Below, one piece after another: positions 8,777 through 18,369 of a stretch of DNA of 64,000 nucleotides. This stretch comes from Fictibacillus nanhaiensis (GTDB lineage: Bacteria > Bacillota > Bacilli > Bacillales > Fictibacillaceae): the NCBI GenBank assembly GCA_016401345.1, contig JAEACG010000001.1, positions 1,240,001 through 1,304,000 of the forward strand, read 5' to 3'. The translations under genes were made by a program, and so were the position numbers. Each line of letters begins with the position of its first letter. Position 1 is the first letter of the stretch. The notes below the pieces were generated by a model. It was not told the origin of the DNA, ran no database searches, and worked only from the letters and a program-made list of their open reading frames with translations.

Positions 8777-9322
8777 TTAATTTCTTCTTTCTTTTACAAA
8801 AATGTAGATCCCTACTAGCGCTACAACTCCTAAAATGATCTTTCCTTCTGTATTCCATTCGGTTACGTTATACACTGAATATGCTTCAAGTACCAATGCT
8901 GGCATCTTACCGATAGAGCTCGCTACAACAAAAGTCAAAGCTGAAACAGCCCCAATCGCACTTGCGAATGTAACAAATCCTGAAGGTACAAACGGCAGCA
9001 ATCGAAGTGAAAGAATCAGGAGAAATGCTTCTTTCTCTCTTGCTTCTAACAACCTTACCACCCTGGGGTACCCTTTAAGCTTCTCTCTAGAAACTTGTTT
9101 AAATCCTTTCCTATAAAGAAGAAAGGCAACCATTGCGCCTAATGCTTCTCCGATAAATGAAATGAATGTCCCGTACCAAAACCCAAAGAATAAAATATTT
9201 GCGGCTGTTATAAAAACAGTAGGAACAACACCTAAAATTCCAATTAATACATTGAGTATGAGCGAAATGATAATCGCCCATTCGCTATCCTCTTGGAAAA
9301 ATTGAATAACGGTTTCTGACAT
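8777..9322 (-). CDS. TVP38/TMEM64 (VTT, DedA-like) membrane protein
   Basis: 181 residues with about five hydrophobic segments. The VTT-domain features are seen: an N-terminal PTVFITAANILFFGFWYGTFISFIGEALGAMVAFLLYR block and the LRLLPFVPSGFVTFASAIGAVS re-entrant loop. Related proteins are thought to act in lipid flipping or membrane homeostasis; several are undecaprenyl phosphate or phospholipid translocases. AGGAGG precedes the ATG. It is downstream of the cadA-type gene but separated by a terminator, and upstream of csoR on the same strand. A link to metals is not shown. Confidence 0.85.
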   Translation of the reverse strand: MSETVIQFFQEDSEWAIIISLILNVLIGILGVVPTVFITAANILFFGFWYGTFISFIGEALGAMVAFLLYRKGFKQVSREKLKGYPRVVRLLEAREKEAFLLILSLRLLPFVPSGFVTFASAIGAVSALTFVVASSIGKMPALVLEAYSVYNVTEWNTEGKIILGVVALVGIYIFVKERRN

Positions 9323-9373
9323 AACATGCGTTCCTCCTAAAAGATCCTAAGTTCATACCCCTTTATGGTACTA

Positions 9374-9401
9374 AAAAAGCCATGCTGCTGCATGACTTTT
9401 T
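9374..9401 (-). terminator. Terminator after the CadA-type ATPase gene
   Basis: AAAAAGCCATG and CATGACTTTTT pair with one mismatch around a CTGCTG loop. It lies between the ATPase stop (9409) and the next gene start (9322). Confidence 0.75.
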
Positions 9402-9408
9402 ACGTTCA

Positions 9409-11463
9409 TTATTTTCTATTGTGAAGCAGGATAGTAAGACTGATCAATGTTACAAGAATTGTAGCACCCATATCAGAAAGAATTGCAATCCAAAGTGTGA
9501 GCCATCCTGGAATCGTAAGCAGCAGAGCTAAAAGCTTCAACCCAAGTGATAATCCGATGTTCCACTTGATGATTGTATTTACTTTCCTTGAAACCTGTAC
9601 AGCATCTGGAAGTTTTCCTAAATGATCTTGCATGAGTACAATATCTGCCGTTTCGATCGCACTATCTGTTCCTTTTCCCATTGCTATACCTAGGTCAGCA
9701 GTAGCTAGTGCGGGAGCATCGTTGATTCCATCACCAATCATAGCTACTTTTCCATGCTTCTTTAGTGATCTAACCTTCTCTACTTTATCTTCCGGCAGCA
9801 GCCCACCGAAGAAAGAAGATACTCCCGTTTTCTTAGCAACTTTATCTGCAACAAGTGGGTGATCACCAGTCAGCATGACCGTTTCTTTTATTCCTTTTTC
9901 ATGAAGCAGAGAGATAATGTCAGGACTTTCTTTTCTAATTTCATCAGCAATAGCAAACACACCAAGAATTTCAGTGTCACTTGCAACAAGGACGATGGTA
10001 TTACCTTCTTCTTTAAATGAATCGATAACACTTTTTACGTCCTCACTCGCTAGCGTACTGCCAATTATTCTTTCGTTTCCTAGCCTATACGTTTTATGAT
10101 CAATTACTGCTGTAATTCCTTGACCACTAACTGTAGTCATTTCATCCGCTTCTACTTCTTCAGCACCAACTTCCCGACACTTTGCTACGACTGCTTTTGC
10201 AAGGGGATGAGAAGATGACTTTTCAATCGCATAAGCTACTTTATAAAAATCGGGGTGAAACGATTTCTCCGCCACAACGTGCGGTTCACCTAGTGTAAGC
10301 GTACCTGTTTTATCAAAAGCAATGACATTTATCTTACCAAGCTGTTCGAGATAAGCTCCACCTTTGATCAAGATTCCGTTTCTTGCATTAACTGTAATCC
10401 CAGAAAGTATCGCAATCGGCGAGGATAGAATGAGTGCACAAGGACAACCGACGATCAATACCGCAAGACCTTGGTAGAACCATTCACCCCACGGTTCATT
10501 TAATAAAAGTGGTGGTACTAACAAAACTAGAGCTGAAACAACCATGATGATTGGTGTGTAATAGTTTGCAAATCGATTAATAAAAAGCTCTGTTGGTGTT
10601 TTAGATTCTTGTGCTTCCTGAACAAGAGCAAGTATTTTAGAAAGCGCTGATTGATTATACGTCTTCGTTATTCTCACATGAAGTACACCTTCATTATTGA
10701 TGCTGCCACCAAATACGGTCTCTCCATCTTCTTTTTCCACTGGAAGTGATTCACCGGTGATCGCCGCTTCGTTCACAGAACTTTTTCCATAGACAACAAC
10801 GCCGTCTGATGGAATCTTTTGCCCTGTTTTTACAAGTACTACATCATCCACTTCTAGTTCTTCAATAGAGATGACTTCTGTCTTCCCGTCTCTTAATAAA
10901 AGTGCTTCTTTCGGTGCTACCTTTAAAAGGGATTCCATCGAGCGCCGTGCTTTTTCCATTCCGTAAGATTCAAGCAGTTCATTAATACCAAAAAGGATAG
11001 CCACAAGAGCAGCTTCTTTCCACTCTCCGATGGCAACTGCACCAACTAATGCTACTGTCATTAAAGTGTTAATATCAAATTTTAACTTCGTCAGATTTCG
11101 AAGACCTTTTAAAAACGTCGAATATCCAGAAGCTATCGTCGCAACAGCATAAAATACTATGGAGACATACGTAATGTTCAACATATGTTCTGTTATAAGG
11201 GCTGCAATAAAAGAAGCAACGGACACATACAACCCGATCATTAGCCAGTTTGGACCCTTAGGCTCTCCGTCTGATTCAAAACGTACATTCTCCGATGAAA
11301 GGATAGAGCGTACGCTGTCCATGTCCATGTTTTCATCTAATACAATTTTACTTGAGTTAAATTGAACTTTTGCTCGTTCTCCACCAGGAAGCTGTTGAAT
11401 CTGTTCTTCCAGCTTTAATGCACAATGGCCACAAGATAGTCCGGTGATCTTATGCTCTTTCAT
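9409..11463 (-). CDS. cadA: Heavy-metal P1B ATPase, CadA/ZntA type (Zn/Cd/Co export)
   Basis: 684 residues. One N-terminal HMA domain with GLSCGHC (8-14) is followed by membrane segments, the CPC motif (340-342), DKTGT (384-388) and [11 protein letters not shown]. The absence of the copper-type double HMA domain and the partner ArsR repressor point to Zn(II)/Cd(II)/Co(II) efflux. It follows the repressor gene by 18 bp and is probably co-transcribed from the operator promoter at about 11830. Confidence in the family is high; the exact metal is inferred. Confidence 0.93.
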   Translation of the reverse strand: MKEHKITGLSCGHCALKLEEQIQQLPGGERAKVQFNSSKIVLDENMDMDSVRSILSSENVRFESDGEPKGPNWLMIGLYVSVASFIAALITEHMLNITYVSIVFYAVATIASGYSTFLKGLRNLTKLKFDINTLMTVALVGAVAIGEWKEAALVAILFGINELLESYGMEKARRSMESLLKVAPKEALLLRDGKTEVISIEELEVDDVVLVKTGQKIPSDGVVVYGKSSVNEAAITGESLPVEKEDGETVFGGSINNEGVLHVRITKTYNQSALSKILALVQEAQESKTPTELFINRFANYYTPIIMVVSALVLLVPPLLLNEPWGEWFYQGLAVLIVGCPCALILSSPIAILSGITVNARNGILIKGGAYLEQLGKINVIAFDKTGTLTLGEPHVVAEKSFHPDFYKVAYAIEKSSSHPLAKAVVAKCREVGAEEVEADEMTTVSGQGITAVIDHKTYRLGNERIIGSTLASEDVKSVIDSFKEEGNTIVLVASDTEILGVFAIADEIRKESPDIISLLHEKGIKETVMLTGDHPLVADKVAKKTGVSSFFGGLLPEDKVEKVRSLKKHGKVAMIGDGINDAPALATADLGIAMGKGTDSAIETADIVLMQDHLGKLPDAVQVSRKVNTIIKWNIGLSLGLKLLALLLTIPGWLTLWIAILSDMGATILVTLISLTILLHNRK

Positions 11464-11481
11464 TAATGGTCCCTCCTTTCG

Positions 11482-11796
11482 TTAGTCGTGTCTCGCATGA
11501 TGTATGGATTGATGCAGAAGGGTCATCACATGTTCATCATCTACTGAGTAAAATAGTGTTGTTCCTGCACGTCTGAATTTTACGAGTCTTAAATTTTTTA
11601 AAAAGCGTAATTGATGAGATACGGTCGACTGCATAAGTGACAGTTCTTCTGCAATTTCAGAAACGTTGCATTCTTTCTCCCCTAAAAGGTGCAATATTCG
11701 AATTCGGGTTGGGTCCGAAAGTGCTTTAAATGTTTGAGATACGATAAATAGTGTTTCCTCATCAAGATGTTCATATTTGTTTTGTTGATCAGTCAT
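11482..11796 (-). CDS. ArsR/SmtB-family metal repressor, CzrA-like
   Basis: 104 residues with a winged helix (recognition region [18 protein letters not shown]). The alpha-5 metal site of SmtB/CzrA is complete: Asp87, His89, His100 and His103 with the exact DxH(10)HxxH spacing. The alpha-3N cysteine site of CadC is absent (only one Cys, C43, in KECNVSE). So Zn(II) or Co(II) sensing is expected, releasing DNA on metal binding. It heads the two-gene operon with the CadA-type ATPase and has an operator just upstream. Confidence 0.92.
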   Translation of the reverse strand: MTDQQNKYEHLDEETLFIVSQTFKALSDPTRIRILHLLGEKECNVSEIAEELSLMQSTVSHQLRFLKNLRLVKFRRAGTTLFYSVDDEHVMTLLHQSIHHARHD

Positions 11797-11829
11797 GAAA
11801 ACAGCCCCCTATATTTCGGCTTTGTTTAT

Positions 11830-11851
11830 TATATGAACATATGCTCATATA
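11830..11851 (-). promoter_or_regulatory. ArsR-family operator of the repressor-cadA operon
   Basis: TATATGAACAT and ATGCTCATATA form a near-perfect inverted repeat of the SmtB/CzrA operator type (ATATGAnCATATGnTCATAT). It lies 34 bp before the repressor gene. Confidence 0.85.
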
Positions 11852-11892
11852 TGTTACTTAGAGTGTACCGAAAATTTTGGAATTGTGCAAAA

Positions 11893-11923
11893 CAAAAAGA
11901 AGCTAAATATCTCAGCTTCTTTA
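11893..11923 (-). terminator. Terminator overlapping the stop of the DUF418 gene
   Basis: On the minus strand AAGAAGCT and AGCTTCTT form an 8-bp stem followed by TTTTGTTTTG. The stop codon (11921-11923) is part of the hairpin. Confidence 0.7.
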
Positions 11924-13132
11924 AACATTGCTTATTTCTTGTCTTTTTAATCGTTGTTTTCTTCCATATGTCAGTGAACGCCACACCCATTCAAGCGGAC
12001 CCATGTAATACCTCTCTATCCACCACTTTGAAAAAAGAACTTGGATAGCAAAAATAACGCAAGCGAATATAACACCAACAAATGGTCCAAATTCACCGTA
12101 CAGACCTAATCCATAACTATAGAAGATCGTTGTCGCAATAATGGATTGAGTTAAATAATTGGTAAAAGCCATTCGCCCTGTAAATTGAAAAAAGTTAAAC
12201 AAACGTTTATATCTTCCACTTCGATAAAGAAGAACGATGCTGGAGATGTAGAAGATACTCATCATCGCACCTCCAAACTCATACCCCCATGACATCGCAG
12301 TTTCATAACGCCAATCTTCCCCTTTTGAAGGAAAAAAAATCACAGCAAATATTTTACTTCCTGGACCTAGGATCAATGTTAGCAGCCAAATCTTCCATAA
12401 TTCTTTGTTCGTGAACGTTCTTTTCTTCGCTGCATAAGCACCGAATAAAAACATCGGCAAAAGTCCAGCTATAAAAAAGAGAAAGTACCGGTTCAAATCT
12501 CCCCATTCACGAATTCTTTCCTTCATGATCTCAAGGTATGTACCTTCGCTATATACTTCAATGGATTGAAAGATTTCTTGTTCATTGAACTCATTTTGAG
12601 CGCTTTGATACGATAGAGCTGCGCCACTAGTCCAATAATCATATGTTAAGGTAGTCATAAATAGGCTGTACAATGTTATTAATACGAAACCAGTTATGAT
12701 TAATACTTTCTTATTTAAGCGATAGAAGATCAACATGAACAAACCTACGATCGCGTACATGATCAAAATGTCACCGTACCAAAAAAACAAGACATGCAGA
12801 ATGCCAAAGAGAAGCAGGACAAACTGTCTTCTTAGAAAAACAGGAACAAACCTCATATTTTTGGCTTTCGCTCTTTCTGCCATCAATACGATCCCGAACC
12901 CGAATAAAAAGGAAAACATCGTTATAAAGTTTCCTTGAACAAAAAACTCTAGCAACACGTTTGTCCAAACATTATACGGCTCGTCAAAATACTCATAACT
13001 TAAAGCACGGATGGGTGAATCAGGTCCTGAAAAAGACTTCATATTTACGAGTAAGATGCCAAAAATGGCTATACCGCGCATGATATCTAATGATTGAATT
13101 CGTTCTTGATCTCCGACTGGTCTCCAATTCAT
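11921..13132 (-). CDS. DUF418 (YeiB-like) multi-pass membrane protein
   Basis: 403 residues from the ATG at 13130-13132 (GGGG upstream, weak). The N-terminus RIQSLDIMRGIAIFGILLVNM is the hallmark of the DUF418/DUF1624 group and is shared with membrane acetyltransferases. The C-terminal DUF418 block includes FTGRMAFTNYLTQSI and FSKWWIERYYMGPLEWVWRSLTYG. About ten membrane segments. Function is unknown; a transmembrane acyl transfer role is plausible from the N-terminal similarity. It is monocistronic. Confidence 0.85.
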   Translation of the reverse strand: MNWRPVGDQERIQSLDIMRGIAIFGILLVNMKSFSGPDSPIRALSYEYFDEPYNVWTNVLLEFFVQGNFITMFSFLFGFGIVLMAERAKAKNMRFVPVFLRRQFVLLLFGILHVLFFWYGDILIMYAIVGLFMLIFYRLNKKVLIITGFVLITLYSLFMTTLTYDYWTSGAALSYQSAQNEFNEQEIFQSIEVYSEGTYLEIMKERIREWGDLNRYFLFFIAGLLPMFLFGAYAAKKRTFTNKELWKIWLLTLILGPGSKIFAVIFFPSKGEDWRYETAMSWGYEFGGAMMSIFYISSIVLLYRSGRYKRLFNFFQFTGRMAFTNYLTQSIIATTIFYSYGLGLYGEFGPFVGVIFACVIFAIQVLFSKWWIERYYMGPLEWVWRSLTYGRKQRLKRQEISNV

Positions 13133-13264
13133 AAAGAACCCCACTTAAAATTTTTTTCCATGATTCCACTCCCTTTGGTTTATTTTACCGCAAATAGGCA
13201 AAAAAGTTAGAATATGAGTCATTATTTGCTATTCTATAAAGAACAGATCAAGGATTTGGGAAGG

Positions 13265-14080
13265 ATGAAAGCGGTTTTGAAAAAATATACCTTAACGGTC
13301 GTTTCAATTGTCTCTATTGCAGCTACAGTACTATGGCTGTTTGGTCTTGGTTGGACGTTACAAGATCAATTTTCTACTAACAAAAAAGTTTCACAGTTTA
13401 AAGAAAAAACCGATTCAACTTCAACAGAGAAGCAAGATGGCACCCTTACGATCTTTGCATTAGGGGATTCTCTTACTCGTGGAACCGGTGACGCTGACGG
13501 AAAAGGTTATACGGGCTATCTAACTGAGCGCTTAAAAGAAAAAACAGATCAAGATATTAATCTCCTTAACACTGCAATCAAGGGGGAAACATCTAGAGGT
13601 CTTCTAAAGCAGCTTCAACAAAGTGAGATTCAGCGTCAAGCCAAACAAGCAGATGTGATCGTCATGACGATTGGCGGAAATGACCTTTTTCAACAAGGAG
13701 CAGCACTTGAGAATTTAGACAATAATGCGATTAACGGTAAAAAACAGATCTATTTAAGTAATGTTAAGAAAATCTATACTCAGCTTAGAGAACTGAATCC
13801 TGACGCAGTCATCTATCATGTCGGATTGTACAACCCTTTTAGCAACATGCCTGATTCAAAAACGACTTCATCAATCGTTAGAGACTGGAACTTTCAGTCT
13901 GCTGAAACTGCAGCTGGCTTCAATAACATCGTATATGTACCTACCTTTGATCTCTTTCAGCTTCAAGTAGAAAACTATCTCTATACCGATCAATTTCATC
14001 CTAACACGGAAGGTTACAAGCTGATTGCTGAACGAGTAGCCTCACTGATCAAATTTGAACAGGAGGAGAACGAATCATGA
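13265..14080 (+). CDS. Membrane-anchored SGNH/GDSL hydrolase
   Basis: 271 residues from the ATG at 13265; AAGGA lies 10 nt upstream, while the longer frame from 13214 has no ribosome site. An N-terminal signal anchor (LTVVSIVSIAATVLWLFGLGW) places the domain outside. Catalytic blocks are ALGDSLTRGTGD (block I, Ser), GGND (block III) and DQFHPN (block V, Asp and His). It resembles YpmR-type lipases or acylhydrolases; substrate unknown. Its stop overlaps the start of the ABC ATPase (ATGA), so the three genes form one operon. Confidence 0.88.
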   Translation: MKAVLKKYTLTVVSIVSIAATVLWLFGLGWTLQDQFSTNKKVSQFKEKTDSTSTEKQDGTLTIFALGDSLTRGTGDADGKGYTGYLTERLKEKTDQDINLLNTAIKGETSRGLLKQLQQSEIQRQAKQADVIVMTIGGNDLFQQGAALENLDNNAINGKKQIYLSNVKKIYTQLRELNPDAVIYHVGLYNPFSNMPDSKTTSSIVRDWNFQSAETAAGFNNIVYVPTFDLFQLQVENYLYTDQFHPNTEGYKLIAERVASLIKFEQEENES

Positions 14081-14991
14081 GTCAAATACCTGCATTAGAA
14101 GTAGAGAATCTAACTAAGAAAATTAAAGGCAAGCAGATCATAAAAGGTGTATCATTCACGCTTGTTCCAGGAGAAGTCTTTGGTTTTCTTGGGCCGAACG
14201 GTGCTGGGAAAACGACTACGATTCGAATGATTGTCGGTTTGATCTCTCCCACTTCTGGAACGATTAAAATCGGCGGTAAGAATGTAAGAACTGAATTTAC
14301 TGAAGCGATGAGACATCTCGGCTGTATTGTTGAAAACCCTGAACTGTACCCGTATTTAACAGGCTGGGAAAATCTTGTACACTTTCAAAAAATGGATTCT
14401 TCCATTCCAAAGACGAGATTGAATGAAGTCATCGAACTGGTCGGATTACAAAATCGGATTCACGATCGTGTAAGCACCTATTCACTCGGTATGAGACAGC
14501 GTTTAGGTATCGCTCAAGCTCTTTTAGGCAAACCAAAAGTTCTTATTTTGGACGAGCCGACAAATGGTCTAGACCCTGCTGGTATTCGTGAGATGCGTGA
14601 ATTTATACGACAATTAGCAAGAGAAGAAAACTTAAGCGTTCTTGTATCTTCTCATCTGCTTAGTGAAATTCAGCTGATGTGCGATCGAGTCGCGATCATA
14701 TCAAAAGGAGCGGTATTACGAACAGATTCTGTTGATAACTTATTGGCTGAGCAAGAACGTGTGATCTGGCGCGCTGAACCTCTTTCACTCGCTAAAGAGA
14801 TTCTTTCTCTAGAAACAGAAGTAACGGAAGGCCCAGATGATACGTTGATCACGTTATATAATGAGCCACTGCTGCCAGATTGGAACGAGAAGCTCGTAAA
14901 TGCTGGTGTGAAGGTAAAAGAAATGAGAACTCAGCTTCCTTCTTTAGAAGATCTGTTCTTAGAAGTAACAGGAGGCGAAAGCATTGATTAA
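14077..14991 (+). CDS. ABC transporter ATP-binding protein
   Basis: 304 residues. Walker A GPNGAGKTT (39-47), signature SLGMRQ (136-141), Walker B VLILDE (155-160) and a switch His in SSHLLSE are present. The class is the ABC-2 exporter ATPase with a C-terminal extension. It overlaps the GDSL hydrolase by 4 bp and the permease by 8 bp. The operon probably exports or handles an acylated or cell-envelope compound, inferred only from the hydrolase neighbour. Confidence 0.92.
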   Translation: MSQIPALEVENLTKKIKGKQIIKGVSFTLVPGEVFGFLGPNGAGKTTTIRMIVGLISPTSGTIKIGGKNVRTEFTEAMRHLGCIVENPELYPYLTGWENLVHFQKMDSSIPKTRLNEVIELVGLQNRIHDRVSTYSLGMRQRLGIAQALLGKPKVLILDEPTNGLDPAGIREMREFIRQLAREENLSVLVSSHLLSEIQLMCDRVAIISKGAVLRTDSVDNLLAEQERVIWRAEPLSLAKEILSLETEVTEGPDDTLITLYNEPLLPDWNEKLVNAGVKVKEMRTQLPSLEDLFLEVTGGESID

Positions 14992-15964
14992 TCTTGTCCG
15001 GAATGAAATGTTAAAGCTTCTTAGAAAAAAACGTCTGTATGTCATCATCTTGATCATCGCGTTCCTTGTTCCTCTTTTTACATATGCTCAGTTTAAAGAG
15101 ATTCAAGATCAACGTGAGAAGATGGGGAATCAAGATTGGCGTACCACGCTGCAGCAAGAGATCACTGACACACAAAACCGATTAAGCTCGAGCCGTATTC
15201 AAGATGAATGGCGTAAGTTTCTAAAGATCAGACTTTCTCAGCAACAATATTATTTAGAGAACGATATCGATCCACGTGCTCCAGGTGCACCTACGTTTAT
15301 GCGTATATTCGTTGAGAACTCGATCGATCTACTTCTTCCGCTGCTCGTCATGGTCATCGTGGCAGACCTCGTATCCTCTGAGTCAAGTGGAGGAACGATA
15401 AAGCTCTTGCTCACTCGTCCTGTTAAACGATGGCGAATTCTGCTTAGCAAATATTTAGCGATGCTGCTCTCGATTTCATTTATCGTTTTATCTGTAGCTG
15501 TTCTATCGTATGGGATATCTGGCGTCGTTTTCGGATATGGCGGATGGAATATGCCTCTTTTAACAGGATTTACGGTCTCCGGAGATGAACTTTTAACTGA
15601 AAATGTCCACATCGTCCCACAATGGCAATACATTCTGATGGAGTTTGGCCTTGTATGGTATGTTTGTATGATTGTCGGAACACTCACCTTCATGCTGTCC
15701 GTATTGTTACGAAGTACTGCTGCCGTTATGGGAATCATGCTCGCATCACTCATTGCTGGAGCCATTCTAGCAAACATGGTATCTTCTTGGGAAAGCGCGA
15801 AATATTTCTTTATGGTAAACCTGAACCTTACGAACTATGTGAGTGGAATGGCAACTCCAATCGAGGGGATGTCGTTAGGTTTCTCGATGAGCGTATTAGC
15901 CGTCTGGGGAATCGCTGGGTTCATCATCGCTTTCGTTACTTTCTCTAAGCGAGATATCTATTAA
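14984..15964 (+). CDS. ABC-2 type permease
   Basis: 326 residues with about six membrane segments and a large extracellular loop after helix 1 (about residues 30-110, including a short coiled stretch). SSESSGGTIKLLLTRPVKRWRILLSKYLA is typical of ABC-2 permeases of the NatB/YxlG type. It pairs with the ATPase just upstream. The operon ends at the terminator at 15981. Confidence 0.88.
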   Translation: MINLVRNEMLKLLRKKRLYVIILIIAFLVPLFTYAQFKEIQDQREKMGNQDWRTTLQQEITDTQNRLSSSRIQDEWRKFLKIRLSQQQYYLENDIDPRAPGAPTFMRIFVENSIDLLLPLLVMVIVADLVSSESSGGTIKLLLTRPVKRWRILLSKYLAMLLSISFIVLSVAVLSYGISGVVFGYGGWNMPLLTGFTVSGDELLTENVHIVPQWQYILMEFGLVWYVCMIVGTLTFMLSVLLRSTAAVMGIMLASLIAGAILANMVSSWESAKYFFMVNLNLTNYVSGMATPIEGMSLGFSMSVLAVWGIAGFIIAFVTFSKRDIY

Positions 15965-15980
15965 AATACAAAAAGAGAAA

Positions 15981-16006
15981 GGAAACCGAAGTCGGTTTCC
16001 TTTTTT
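15981..16006 (+). terminator. Terminator of the GDSL-ABC operon
   Basis: GGAAACCGA and CGGTTTCC form the stem, followed by six T. Confidence 0.92.
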
Positions 16007-16034
16007 ATGTGACTCGTTTCTAGTTTTTTGAAGG

Positions 16035-16160
16035 TAATCTGTCCGTTCTCGTAGTTAATCTGTCGGATTGATTCCTTAATCTGTCCGATTCAGAGGATAA
16101 TCTGTCCAATCGAGAAGATAATTTAGCCATTCGACACAATCATCTGTCCAATTGCAACTT
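16035..16160. repeat. 21-bp tandem array, family TAATCTGTCCGAT (six units)
   Basis: Anchors TAATCTGTCC or variants begin at 16035, 16056, 16077, 16098, 16119 and 16140, exactly 21 bp apart. The first 13 bases are conserved and the last 8 vary. The array fills the spacer between two converging genes and stops 3 bp before the chemoreceptor stop codon. The same unit, inverted, recurs at 36456-36540. Confidence 0.9.
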
Positions 16161-16163
16161 GTA

Positions 16164-18170
16164 CTAAATTTTAAAGTGTTTGATCATTTCAGTCAAAGCT
16201 TGTGAAGCATCGTTCAATTCTTCGGCTGACTGAGAAACCGTAGATAGTGCCCGAACTTGCTCTTCAGAAGACGCACTCACTTCTTCACTTGCCGCTGCAG
16301 ATTGTTCGGCTACGGCTGCGATACTTTGAATAGAAGCTACTACTTCCTCTTTATAGTTGTTGATCATCTCTACTTCACTCGTAATTTGTTCGATGGACTT
16401 CACCATATCTGCCATCGTACCTGAGATTTCGTTAAAAGCAGACTCTGTATCTGTTACGGTCATGTTTTGATCGTGAGCGATTCTTTTCGTATACGCCATC
16501 TCATTTACAGCACGCTCTGACTCTTCTCCTATTCCGGAGATCGTCTTACGGACTTTATCTGCAGCAATAGCAGATTGTTCCGCTAATTTTCGTACCTCAT
16601 CGGCAACGACCGCAAAACCACGCCCGCTCTCACCCGCTCTAGCAGCTTCAATACTTGCATTTAATGCGAGTAGATTGGTCTGATTCGAGATTTCAGTAAT
16701 CGATTGAATCACTTGTTCGATCTCTTCTACTTTAACAGCAAGTCCCGAAATGACAGATTCGATGTTTTTCAAAACCTGGTTGCTTTCTCCCGTTTTTTCA
16801 CGTAAGACGTCCATTTGTGAGATTCCTTTTTTGTTTGCAGCCTCAGCTAATAAAGACAATCGAGTCATCTCTTCTGCTTGTTCGTTTACTTTTTCGATCT
16901 GTAGAGATAAGTCCATCGTTCGACGGTTTGTTTCATCGGCATCTTCGGCTTGTGTTGTAGCACCAGAAGCAATCTCTCTGACAGCTCTAGAAACCTCTTC
17001 ACTTGCTGCGATCGTTTCTTCTGACACGGCACTCAAGTTAGAAGTAGATTCATTAACAGTTACAACAGAATGACTGACCGACGTAATCAGTCCCCGCATG
17101 TTTTCGACCATAGCGTTAAAATGATGAGTGAGTGTTCCCACTTCGTCTTTGGATTTTGCTTCAACAGAGACGGTAAGATCGCCTTCTGCTACTTTTTGTA
17201 CTTGTGTCTGTAATCTAGTAATCGGATTTGAAATACTTTTCGCCAATATATAGGTTACGCCTAATGCAACGATGACTGCTACCGACGTAAAGATGAGTAT
17301 CATATTTAATAGCTCTTCAGCATCTTTTAGTAGTTCTTTCTGGTCATAGACAAATCCAAGCTTCCAGTTCGTGTCGGCTATCGTCGTATAATAGAGCTCT
17401 CGGTCTTTATTCTGATAGGTATAGGAAACATTTCCTTTATCACTTTTGTATATTTCTTTAATAAAAGTCTCTTTACTTAAATCTTTTCCTTGTTGTGTCG
17501 GATGAACGAGTGCCATACCTTTTGGATCAAGAAGCACTGGATATCCTTTGTAGCTGACTTTAGTTTTATTAATCATGCTCGTTAGTCCAGCAAGATTCAG
17601 ATCAAGACCAACTACACCAAGAACCTCATCTGTTGCAGGATCTAACACCGGTTTCGTAACCGTTACAACATATTCACCAGAACTTGCATCTTCATATGGT
17701 TCTGTCCATATCGTCTTTTCTGGTGATTGTTTGGCCGTTTGATACCATGGGCGTTCAGTAGGATCGAACCCTTCTGGAAGCTCAAGTTTTGGAGTCGTTT
17801 TGAACTGTTTGGTTTCTGCACCTACGTATAAGACCGCAACGTTTTTATTGAGATCCAAAAAGTGCTTGAAGTCCTGATCTACAACCGGCCACGCTTCATT
17901 TAGACCTTTGACTTCTTCCGTTTTTAATGTTTTTAAATAATTGATAAGTCTGCTATCCTGGCTGTATCGATCGATCGTATTTCCATAAGATTTCAGATAC
18001 AGCTCTGTTGAGGCTTTAACTTCGCTTGAAAGACTTGTTGCTTGTTCGTTGCTGTTACTTTCAAGTTGTTGTTTTGTTTGAAAATAAGAAAATAGCGATA
18101 CAGACAAAAGTGTAATGGCAACTAGAATACTTACAGAAAGCATGATCTTCGTTTGAATTCTTTTAAACAT
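16164..18170 (-). CDS. Methyl-accepting chemotaxis protein
   Basis: 668 residues from the ATG at 18168-18170 (GGGGG 8 nt upstream). Order: membrane segment near 10-30, a periplasm-side dCache-type sensor domain (about 40-280, with [21 protein letters not shown]), a second membrane segment, HAMP, and the long coiled-coil signalling domain with the conserved hairpin tip ([18 protein letters not shown]). It would bind a small ligand outside and signal to CheA/CheW. Preceded by a sigma-D-type promoter, as expected for the flagellar regulon. The ligand is unknown. Confidence 0.95.
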   Translation of the reverse strand: MFKRIQTKIMLSVSILVAITLLSVSLFSYFQTKQQLESNSNEQATSLSSEVKASTELYLKSYGNTIDRYSQDSRLINYLKTLKTEEVKGLNEAWPVVDQDFKHFLDLNKNVAVLYVGAETKQFKTTPKLELPEGFDPTERPWYQTAKQSPEKTIWTEPYEDASSGEYVVTVTKPVLDPATDEVLGVVGLDLNLAGLTSMINKTKVSYKGYPVLLDPKGMALVHPTQQGKDLSKETFIKEIYKSDKGNVSYTYQNKDRELYYTTIADTNWKLGFVYDQKELLKDAEELLNMILIFTSVAVIVALGVTYILAKSISNPITRLQTQVQKVAEGDLTVSVEAKSKDEVGTLTHHFNAMVENMRGLITSVSHSVVTVNESTSNLSAVSEETIAASEEVSRAVREIASGATTQAEDADETNRRTMDLSLQIEKVNEQAEEMTRLSLLAEAANKKGISQMDVLREKTGESNQVLKNIESVISGLAVKVEEIEQVIQSITEISNQTNLLALNASIEAARAGESGRGFAVVADEVRKLAEQSAIAADKVRKTISGIGEESERAVNEMAYTKRIAHDQNMTVTDTESAFNEISGTMADMVKSIEQITSEVEMINNYKEEVVASIQSIAAVAEQSAAASEEVSASSEEQVRALSTVSQSAEELNDASQALTEMIKHFKI

Positions 18171-18210
18171 CTGCTTAACCCCCATTTATCATCTAAAACC
18201 CCTTACCTAC

Positions 18211-18238
18211 ATATCGTCATCTAGTTATAAATGATTTA
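18211..18238 (-). promoter_or_regulatory. Sigma-D promoter of the chemoreceptor gene
   Basis: On the minus strand TAAA (18235-18238), a 16-bp spacer and GACGATAT (18211-18218), 7 of 8 to the sigma-D -10 consensus GCCGATAT. It lies about 40 bp before the start codon. Confidence 0.85.
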
Positions 18239-18341
18239 AGAAATAGGTCTAAACAGGTACAAAAGAATCATTTTTAACTTAAAAACTTTAAAAAGAAGTA
18301 CTTTTCACCTAAATTCACACAGAGTTTTACAAATACAAGTA

Positions 18342-18368
18342 CAAAAAAAAACCGCACGAGGCGGTTTT
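18342..18368 (-). terminator. Terminator of the TerC-family gene
   Basis: AAAACCGC and GCGGTTTT form an 8-bp stem followed by a run of T on the minus strand. Confidence 0.9.
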
Positions 18369-18369
18369 C

